Source: Methanofervidicoccus sp. A16 (GTDB taxonomy: Archaea > AGJL01 > Methanococci > Methanococcales > Methanococcaceae). From it: a stretch of 64,000 nt of DNA. The notes under the pieces were generated by a model. That model saw only the letters and a list, made by a program, of their open reading frames with translations, searched no databases and was not told where the DNA came from. A program made the position numbers and the translations under genes. Within the stretch, counting starts at the first letter, position 1. Each line of letters begins with the position of its first letter. Location: contig NZ_CP022242.1 of NCBI RefSeq assembly GCF_003351865.1, positions 1,116,001 to 1,180,000 on the forward strand. The letters run 5' to 3'. This document shows, piece after piece, positions 58,222-64,000 of this stretch.

Positions 58222-59097
58222 ATGAACATTGAAATAATGCCCATAAAAACAAGATACCTTAAAAGGGGAGAGGATTACTTAGAGGTAATTATTACATCTT
58301 TAAAGAGAGAAATTAAAAACGGTTTGAAATTGGAGGACGGAGATTTTGTCGTAATTAGTGAGAAATTTGTTGCTATGGGAGAGGATAACCTAATAGATGA
58401 AAAAGATGTTAAGGTAGGACCTTTAGCATATCTCTGTTATCTCTGGTCTAAGTATATATGGGGATATATTCTAGGTCCTCTCTTGAAAACAAGGCCAGAT
58501 AGGATAAAAAATCTTAGGAGGATGCCTAAGGAGGAGACATTAAAACATAAACAGGCTGTTATAGATAAGGTGGGGCTTATATATGCGTTAAAACCTGCCT
58601 CAGAGGGAGGAGTAGATCTAACTAACGTACCTGGTACCTATGCTGTTTTACTCCCTAAAGACCCACAGAAATCGGCGGAAAGAATATACTCAGTTATAAA
58701 GAAGGAGTTGAATGTGGATGTTGTAGTTATGATAGCAGATACTGACGCTACCTATAGGTTTCTTAGATGGTATATAACTGCTCTACCCTATGCTATAGAT
58801 GGGATAGTATCTGGGATAGGTGTTTTAGGATATGTTTTAGGGAAGTTAGCAGGTTTATTAAAGATAGGAGGGTTATGTGGAGCTACACCTCTTGCCATAA
58901 CTGGAAATGAAGTATATAAAAAATACTCCTTAGAGGAAATCCTCCATATTGCAGATGTTGCAGATAGGTGTCGATCAGATCCTACAAAGTCTATACACCA
59001 GTACATGGAGAAGTATAACACCTTTGAAATTAGTGAAGAAATATTGGAGAAGGTGGAGCACACTCCTATCGTTGTAGTGAAAGGATGGAAAAGTTGA
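58222..59097 (+). CDS. Coenzyme F420-0:glutamate ligase (CofE)-like protein
   Basis: Member of the CofE/F420 ligase superfamily: CofE adds glutamates to F420-0 in a GTP-dependent way. It has MPIKTRYLKRGEDY, DGDFVVISEKFVAMGE, MIADTDATYRFLRWY (metal-binding aspartates) and GLCGATPLAITGNEVY. The N-terminus differs from canonical CofE, and this form is usually a paralogue of unknown substrate. An upstream TTG frame (from 58126) and ATGs at 58213 and 58222 are possible. The last is chosen because similarity begins there. Confidence 0.78.
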   Translation: MNIEIMPIKTRYLKRGEDYLEVIITSLKREIKNGLKLEDGDFVVISEKFVAMGEDNLIDEKDVKVGPLAYLCYLWSKYIWGYILGPLLKTRPDRIKNLRRMPKEETLKHKQAVIDKVGLIYALKPASEGGVDLTNVPGTYAVLLPKDPQKSAERIYSVIKKELNVDVVVMIADTDATYRFLRWYITALPYAIDGIVSGIGVLGYVLGKLAGLLKIGGLCGATPLAITGNEVYKKYSLEEILHIADVADRCRSDPTKSIHQYMEKYNTFEISEEILEKVEHTPIVVVKGWKS

Positions 59098-59229
59098 GAA
59101 GTGCCTGGGAATTTTTAAGTGTTAAAATAAGAGGAGAGAACTATATAGGTAAGAAAGGACCATTCTCTTCTTCTAGAGGAATATTGAGAAGAAATAACTT
59201 ATTATTTTTATTAGGGTTTTTAATAAGAA

Positions 59230-60273
59230 TTAAGAGTTTACTACTTCCTTATTTACCATCTCAACAATCTTCCTCTTTAAAGTATCCAAGTTGATATCCT
59301 TTTCAGTAGATATCATAACAACGTCTTTGATTCCTTTCTCCTTTAAAAACTTCTCCACCTTTTCTAAGTTCTCCCTGTATTCACTTTCATCTATATCTAT
59401 CTTATTAATGGCGACTATTATAGGCACATTAAAGGTCTCTATAATTTCATTTAATAGATTCAGTTGTTCATCTATGGAATAACCACAGTACTCAGTAGGG
59501 TCTATCACATATATTATCCCATCAGCAAGATAGTTAAGGGCCACAACTGCATGGAGTTCTATATCGTTCCTCTCGTAGATAGGTCTATCCAATATCCCAG
59601 GTGTATCTATAAATTGAATACCATGGTGAGAATATCCAACGTTGAGGCCCTTAGTTGTAAAGGGATAGGAATTAACCTCAGGTTCTGCATCTGTCAACTT
59701 CCTTAGAAGTGAGGATTTTCCAACGTTGGGATAACCTGCTATCACCACAGTTGGCACATCTTTAACAGTAGGAATATTTTTCAGTTTTTCCCTGGCCACT
59801 GCAATACAGGCTAAATTTGGATATATCTGTTTCAGTACAGAGGAAACCCTACCAAAGAACTCTCTCCTTATTTTTGAAGTTTCCTGTGGAGTCTTCGCCC
59901 TTCTTATCTTTCTACTGTAAGTATTTCCAAGTTTTCTAACCAACTCAGAGGCCCAATTTACAGCACCAAGGGACTTCTTAAAATCATCACTGTCTATAAG
60001 GATCTCTAGTATCTCCCTATAGAAGGGATTTAAATTATCTATGGAGGGTGTTCTCTTTACGATATTTGACAGATAATCTGCTATAACAGAAGTAGCAGTT
60101 CTTACCTTTTGCTCCTCTATAACCCTTGATTTATAGAGATTAAGACCTATTGTAGATTTTCTAAGATTATCTGCAGCCTTTTCTGCCCTATTATATGCTT
60201 TATTCATAAGTTCCTCTGGAAAGAGTATAGTGGGGATCTTTTTAAATGGATTATCTTCTTTTCTCTTTTTCAT
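59230..60273 (-). CDS. NOG1-type GTPase
   Basis: GTPase of the NOG1/Obg superfamily, implicated in large ribosomal subunit assembly. The 347-aa protein has an N-terminal helical region (about 1-165) and a G domain with GYPNVGKSSLL (G1), DTPGILDRP (G3), AINKIDIDE (G4) and a C-terminal MISTEKD (G5). GGTGAAAAC precedes the ATG. Convergent with the CofE-like gene, no operon partners. Confidence 0.92.
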   Translation of the reverse strand: MKKRKEDNPFKKIPTILFPEELMNKAYNRAEKAADNLRKSTIGLNLYKSRVIEEQKVRTATSVIADYLSNIVKRTPSIDNLNPFYREILEILIDSDDFKKSLGAVNWASELVRKLGNTYSRKIRRAKTPQETSKIRREFFGRVSSVLKQIYPNLACIAVAREKLKNIPTVKDVPTVVIAGYPNVGKSSLLRKLTDAEPEVNSYPFTTKGLNVGYSHHGIQFIDTPGILDRPIYERNDIELHAVVALNYLADGIIYVIDPTEYCGYSIDEQLNLLNEIIETFNVPIIVAINKIDIDESEYRENLEKVEKFLKEKGIKDVVMISTEKDINLDTLKRKIVEMVNKEVVNS

Positions 60274-60647
60274 GTTTTCACCAAGGTGTTTGATAAAGGT
60301 GAGATTTTATTGTAAATAGAACCTATTTCTGGATTATAAAGGAATGATTCATGCTAAAGGAAATGGTTAAAAGGATTTTACTATTCCCTTTCTCCAGTAT
60401 TTAGAAACATTTTAAAAATTATCGCTAAATTTATTCTTTTTTCTTATTATTATAATTATTATAATTAAGATATTTTACTTTTAAAAGATATAATCAAATT
60501 ATTTTTTATCAGAATTTTTTAAGGAAACTAGAGTCAATTTAAGAAATCAAATTAACAATATCTTATATATTCCCAACAATGATTTAACCTTAAAGTATAA
60601 AAATAGAGTGCTGTACTATAAAATGGTAAATACTACGAGGAGATACC
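60274..60647. other. 374 bp gap upstream of the ABC operon
   Basis: Holds a repeat-like segment near 60388-60417 (CCCTTTCTCC then TTTAGAAACATTTT) shared in part with 32514-32545. TATA-like CTTATATATT is at 60561 and AGTATAAAAAT near 60593. GAGGAGATACC before 60648 is the ribosome binding site. Confidence 0.4.
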
Positions 60648-61406
60648 ATGGACATTAAAAAGATAATAATGCCCTTAATAGGTCTTGTACTCTGGGAACT
60701 TTTGGCTATATGGTTGAATAACCCTGTAGTATTGCCTCCTGTGGAAGATGTTATTAAGGTTTTAATAAATCCCCAACTCTCCATCCTTGGAACAGGTACT
60801 CTAATTGAAAATACCTTGATAAGTATAAAGAGAGTGCTCGCAGGGTTTGTTGTGGCAGGTATTGTTGGAATACCCTTGGGAATATTTATGGGTTATTTCC
60901 CAACAGTTATGGATCTCTTTGATACTGTTATAGAACTCCTGAGGCCAATACCGCCCCTTGCATGGGTACCGCTGGCTCTGGCATGGTTCGGTATAGGGGA
61001 GACCTCGATGCTGTTTATAATATTTATAGGGGCCTTTTTCCCTATACTCATTAACACCATTGCAGGGGTAAAAGGTGTACCTAAGATACTTGTAGAGACT
61101 GCTCAAACCCTTGGAGCCAAGGAGAAGGATATCCTCTTAAAGGTGATTATACCTGCATCCTCTCCAAGTATACTAACTGGGTTAAGGATAGGGGCAGGTA
61201 TTGCCTGGATGTGTGTTGTAGCAGCGGAGATGCTCCCAGGAAGTAGTGCAGGTTTAGGATATCTCATTATGTACGCCTACTCCTTAAGTAGAATGGACGT
61301 AGTTATTGCATCTATGATTGTAATAGGTATAATAGGACTTACTCTAGATAGAGGGCTGAGATATATAGAAGATAGGTACTTTAGATGGAGATACCTAATA
61401 AAATAA
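60648..61406 (+). CDS. ABC transporter permease, nitrate/taurine/sulfonate type
   Basis: Permease of the NitT/TauT-like class, 252 aa with six or so helices. The EAA loop is present (ETAQTLGAKEKDILLKVIIPA). It is followed directly by an ATPase gene, forming a transporter core. No substrate-binding protein is in the window, so substrate remains unknown. GAGGAGATACC precedes the ATG. The downstream PhoU-like and NikR-like genes suggest metal or phosphate-linked control. Confidence 0.9.
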   Translation: MDIKKIIMPLIGLVLWELLAIWLNNPVVLPPVEDVIKVLINPQLSILGTGTLIENTLISIKRVLAGFVVAGIVGIPLGIFMGYFPTVMDLFDTVIELLRPIPPLAWVPLALAWFGIGETSMLFIIFIGAFFPILINTIAGVKGVPKILVETAQTLGAKEKDILLKVIIPASSPSILTGLRIGAGIAWMCVVAAEMLPGSSAGLGYLIMYAYSLSRMDVVIASMIVIGIIGLTLDRGLRYIEDRYFRWRYLIK

Positions 61407-61416
61407 GGTGTTTTCA

Positions 61417-62208
61417 ATGGAGAATATACTGGAAATAAGGAATGTGAGTAAAAAGTTCGTAAGTAAAAATAAGGAGATCCTGGCAGTGGATAACATTACA
61501 TTCCACGTCAGATACAATGAATTTCTATCAATAGTTGGCCCCAGTGGATGTGGTAAATCTACACTGTTGAGGATGATCGCAGGACTTGAGAAACCTACCT
61601 CTGGAGAGATTCTTATGGAGGGTAAAAAGATAGAGGGACCTGGGGCGGAGAGAGGGTTGGTATTCCAACAGTACACCTTGCTGCCCTGGAGAAATGTACT
61701 GGATAACGTTGCCTTTGGACTGGAAATTAGAGGATTACCTAAGAAAGAGAGATATGAAATTGCCATGAGATTCATCAAGATGATAGGGTTAGAGGGGTTT
61801 GAAGAAGCATATCCCTACGAACTCAGTGGAGGTATGCAGCAGAGGGTTGCCATTGCAAGGACCTTGGCAAACGACCCTAAGATTGTACTCATGGATGAAC
61901 CTTTTGGGGCCTTAGATACTCAGACTAGAACTATACTCCAGCATGAACTTCTAAAGATATGGGAGAAGGAGAAAAAGACAGTTCTATTCGTTACCCACAG
62001 TGTAGATGAGGCAGTATACCTCTCCGACAGGGTTATAGTGATGACTGCAAGACCTGGAAGGATAAAGGATATTATTTCTATAGACCTACCAAGACCTAGA
62101 AAAAGAGATACCTTGGAGTTTATAGAGTATAGAAAAAGAATAGTAAATATATTAAAGGATGAGGTACTTAAGTCATATAATATGTATAATTATTCAAAAG
62201 ATGTATAA
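61417..62208 (+). CDS. ABC transporter ATP-binding protein, nitrate/taurine/sulfonate type
   Basis: Energises the adjoining permease. It has Walker A GPSGCGKST, the Q-loop QQYTLLPWRNVLDN, signature LSGGMQQRVAIART, Walker B VLMDEPFGALD and the H-loop FVTHSVDEAV. ATG 61417 is chosen because AAGGTG is six bases upstream; a GTG at 61408 is in frame but poorly placed. It starts 11 bp after the permease. Confidence 0.95.
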   Translation: MENILEIRNVSKKFVSKNKEILAVDNITFHVRYNEFLSIVGPSGCGKSTLLRMIAGLEKPTSGEILMEGKKIEGPGAERGLVFQQYTLLPWRNVLDNVAFGLEIRGLPKKERYEIAMRFIKMIGLEGFEEAYPYELSGGMQQRVAIARTLANDPKIVLMDEPFGALDTQTRTILQHELLKIWEKEKKTVLFVTHSVDEAVYLSDRVIVMTARPGRIKDIISIDLPRPRKRDTLEFIEYRKRIVNILKDEVLKSYNMYNYSKDV

Positions 62209-62220
62209 AAATGTGGTAAA

Positions 62221-63045
62221 ATGTTAAGAGGTAAAGATGCCACATTGGCGGCAATCATAGAAACAATAATAAAGGAAGAACCTGAAACCCAGGATGAAAT
62301 AGCAAAGAAGTTGAATATAAGTAGAAGATACGTTGCAAAGTTGCTGAAACCTCTAATAGATGAAAAAATAGTTCTACATCCCTACGTTGTAGATATAGAG
62401 AAGTTGTCCAAGTTAGAGATATACAACAATATAGAAAAACCTATATCCCATATTATAGACCTACTGGATAAGATGGGTAATAACGTACTACAGAACTTAG
62501 ATAAGGTTCACAACGCAGTGAAAACAGGAAATACAGAGGATGCAAAGAGTATTATATTCCAAGATTACACTCTTAACAAGTTGGAGGAAGAGGTTAATAT
62601 TACCCTTAAGATGGACAACCTTAAATATCTACCCTCTAAACAGACTGCACTTCTATCTAAGATAGCCTCCAATATTGAGAGATGCGGTGATTACCTGTCA
62701 AATATCGCAGAGGAGGTTATAGGAGGACTCCATATAAAAGAGTATCTCCATAAGGATATAGATGAGATATTTAGTATAATCAGGAGAATGTTCATCATAG
62801 CCATGGATATGGTGAAAGATAAAAAATCCTCCTATGAGATATACGACTTAGAGAAGGAACTACATAGAAAGTTGGAAAAGATTATGAAGGTTCTATCTGA
62901 GAGGGAGAAATGTAAGACTAAAAATATAAATTACTATATTCAATTTGGAATGTTTCTGAAGGATATCGAGAGGTTTGGAGATAGATGTATAAAGATATTT
63001 GAAACAGGTAGGGAGTTCCATTATGGGGACGTAGAGAGAAGTTAA
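62221..63045 (+). CDS. HTH-PhoU domain regulator
   Basis: A 274-aa protein with an N-terminal winged HTH (about 15-55: ETQDEIAKKLNISRRYVAKLLKPL) and a PhoU-like three-helix repeat domain (about 75-255: SKIASNIERCGDYLSNIAEEV, FLKDIERFGDRCIKIFE). PhoU proteins often bind metals and regulate phosphate uptake; here it could sense the ABC substrate. It begins 12 bp after the ATPase. GTGGTA precedes the ATG. Confidence 0.87.
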   Translation: MLRGKDATLAAIIETIIKEEPETQDEIAKKLNISRRYVAKLLKPLIDEKIVLHPYVVDIEKLSKLEIYNNIEKPISHIIDLLDKMGNNVLQNLDKVHNAVKTGNTEDAKSIIFQDYTLNKLEEEVNITLKMDNLKYLPSKQTALLSKIASNIERCGDYLSNIAEEVIGGLHIKEYLHKDIDEIFSIIRRMFIIAMDMVKDKKSSYEIYDLEKELHRKLEKIMKVLSEREKCKTKNINYYIQFGMFLKDIERFGDRCIKIFETGREFHYGDVERS

Positions 63046-63073
63046 GAGATAGGTAATACCTGGTGATATTACT

Positions 63074-63481
63074 ATGGTTAACGTTGAGAGAATAAGTTTA
63101 TCCTTCCCTAAATTTCTCCTAAAAGAGATTGATGAAGTAGTAAAAAATAAGGGATACTCCAGTAGAAGTGAACTTATAAGGGATGCTGTTAGAAAGTACA
63201 TCTTAGAGAGTAATCAACTAGATAAAAGGAACCCTATTAGTGCTATTATTATAGTAGTGTATAACCCAACAAAAAACTCTATGGAGGAGATGAGTAAGGC
63301 ATACTTTGAACACAACAGTATAGTGAAGTCTATAAACCAATCCTACATTACAACATCCTGTGGTAGTAATAAGAAGGTTGAAATATTTATTGTAGAGGGA
63401 AATTCAGAGGAGGTTTCTAAATTTTACAGTAAAGTATCTAACTTGGATGGAAAGATTTACGACAAGATAATAGTGTTTTAA
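63074..63481 (+). CDS. NikR-like ribbon-helix-helix regulator
   Basis: A 135-aa protein with N-terminal RHH DNA-binding domain (about 4-45: ISLSFPKFLLKEIDEVV, YSSRSELIRDAVRKYI) and a C-terminal ACT-like domain as in NikR. The nickel ligands of E. coli NikR (His76, His87, His89, Cys95) are not seen in place: the region reads NQSYITTSCGSNKK, with only His80 and Cys96 nearby. So it may bind another ligand. GGTGAT precedes the ATG. It follows the PhoU-like gene by 28 bp. MITE H lies 52 bp downstream. Confidence 0.82.
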   Translation: MVNVERISLSFPKFLLKEIDEVVKNKGYSSRSELIRDAVRKYILESNQLDKRNPISAIIIVVYNPTKNSMEEMSKAYFEHNSIVKSINQSYITTSCGSNKKVEIFIVEGNSEEVSKFYSKVSNLDGKIYDKIIVF

Positions 63482-63532
63482 GGAAGTAATTTTAAAACTA
63501 ATTGTAAAATTAATAATTATAATAACTTTTAT

Positions 63533-63767
63533 ACCCATCAAAGTAATAATTTAAATAATAAAAATTATAATTAAAATAAAAGACTGCAATAAAATTAATA
63601 ATAGCAACTTGTTAGGAAGGATCTACTCCACTTCTATAGTGTCTTAGAGTATCCCAGGAGAGATTATCTATCTCTTATTTTGATTTTAATACATTCTTCT
63701 TATACTTTTAGTTTTTATAATTATTTTCCTTATTCTTTAAATTATCCTTTTGATGGGAATTAGAGTA
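63533..63767 (-). mobile_element. MITE H: family 2 element, inverted
   Basis: About 235 bp, from ACCCATCAAAGTAATAA to CTTTTGATGGGAATTAGAGT. It carries the inverted family 2 core (AACTTGTTAGGAAGGATC and TCTTAGAGTATCCCAGGAG). The outer few bases of the left repeat are lost or diverged. Confidence 0.72.
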
Positions 63768-63864
63768 TAAAAATTATTATAATAATAAAAAATATTTTAA
63801 ATAAAAGTAGATAATAAAATTAATAAAAAAGAGAAGAAAAAACTTTTAAGAATAAGGCTTAACA

Positions 63865-63910
63865 GAAATCCTGTTCAGTTTTTCCAGTACTTGCTACAGT
63901 CTAGGAAAAT
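63865..63910 (+). repeat. Repeat X, copy 3, with hairpin
   Basis: Contains GAAATCCTGTTCAGTTTTTC and CAGTACT. TTTTCC (63880-63885) pairs with GGAAAA (63904-63909), and ACT with AGT inside. Upstream AAAAAACTTTTAAGAA is shared with copy 1. The remaining bases to the window edge (63911-64000) show nothing recognisable. Confidence 0.6.
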
Positions 63911-64000
63911 AAAGGAGTTTATTTTATTTTTTTGCCTATATTTATTCTTTATTTAAGGTACCAACATTTTAGGATTTTTTTTTCGTTTTTTAATTTAATT

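Noticed and set aside
59085-59294. A 69-codon plus-strand frame after the CofE-like gene
   Set aside because: It overlaps the CofE-like gene end by 13 bp and then runs antisense into the NOG1-type gene. No recognisable domain and a poor ribosome binding site; a real small gene is possible but not supported.

Overview
The window is AT-rich chromosomal DNA of a hydrogenotrophic methanogen of the order Methanococcales. The evidence is a PolD large subunit (DP2), aCPSF1, a PAN/20S proteasome, RNA polymerase subunit L, archaeal MBF1, Hel308, archaeal RecJ-like nucleases, the methanogenesis marker MtxX, Ehb-type hydrogenase membrane subunits, 2-phosphoglycerate kinase, GGAGGTGAT-type ribosome binding sites and frequent TTG/GTG starts. 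2-Phosphoglycerate kinase and the low GC suggest a thermophilic genus. The genus cannot be settled from this window. No rRNA, tRNA or CRISPR array was seen.

Layout. 1-3.6 kb: DedA-family end, hypC, a composite MITE, an IS6-like element and pgk. 3.6-8.2 kb: a minus-strand housekeeping block (aCPSF1, psmB, rpoL, a DUF2067-like gene, an MBL hydrolase). 8.5-13.5 kb: a predicted surface protein, uppS, mtxX, two Ehb/Mrp-like membrane subunits and a DUF362-ferredoxin protein. 13.9-21 kb: a DUF483-like protein, valS, a V4R protein, an RIO/COG2112-type kinase and the first RecJ-like nuclease. 22.4-28 kb: split transketolase with rpe between its halves, an anchored unknown protein and a polysaccharide polymerase-like membrane protein. 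28.1-38.4 kb: DP2 with an in-frame intein, 2-phosphoglycerate kinase, a TrkH-type K+ transporter, MBF1 and PAN. 38.9-46.4 kb: an FAD oxidoreductase, the overlapping bioB-larE pair, a small protein, the cbiC-yjbQ-fdhD operon and argH. 46.6-57.5 kb: a second RecJ-like nuclease, lysR-ubiX, a DUF2304 protein, a SagB-like nitroreductase, trm1, a lipoprotein and Hel308. 58.2-63.5 kb: a CofE-like ligase, a NOG1-type GTPase, and an ABC permease/ATPase followed by a PhoU-HTH protein and a NikR-like ribbon-helix-helix protein.

The most unusual content lies between genes. At least eight loci carry 0.12-0.35 kb non-coding elements bounded by one terminal inverted repeat (about ACCCTAGTTCCCATCAAA) but with different interiors (families 1, 2 and 3 here). 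They are nested in one another in both directions, and some nested composites recur with identical junctions at distant loci. All seven family 1 copies lie downstream of a gene and point the same way as that gene. A separate short repeat (repeat X) forms a hairpin whose arms differ between copies while staying paired.

Functionally the window holds replication and repair genes (DP2, Hel308, two RecJ-like), protein turnover (psmB, PAN), RNA 3-prime end formation and transcription (aCPSF1, rpoL, MBF1), central carbon metabolism (pgk, 2PGK, transketolase, rpe) and cofactor/sulfur chemistry (bioB, larE, fdhD, cbiC, yjbQ, ubiX, CofE-like, hypC).
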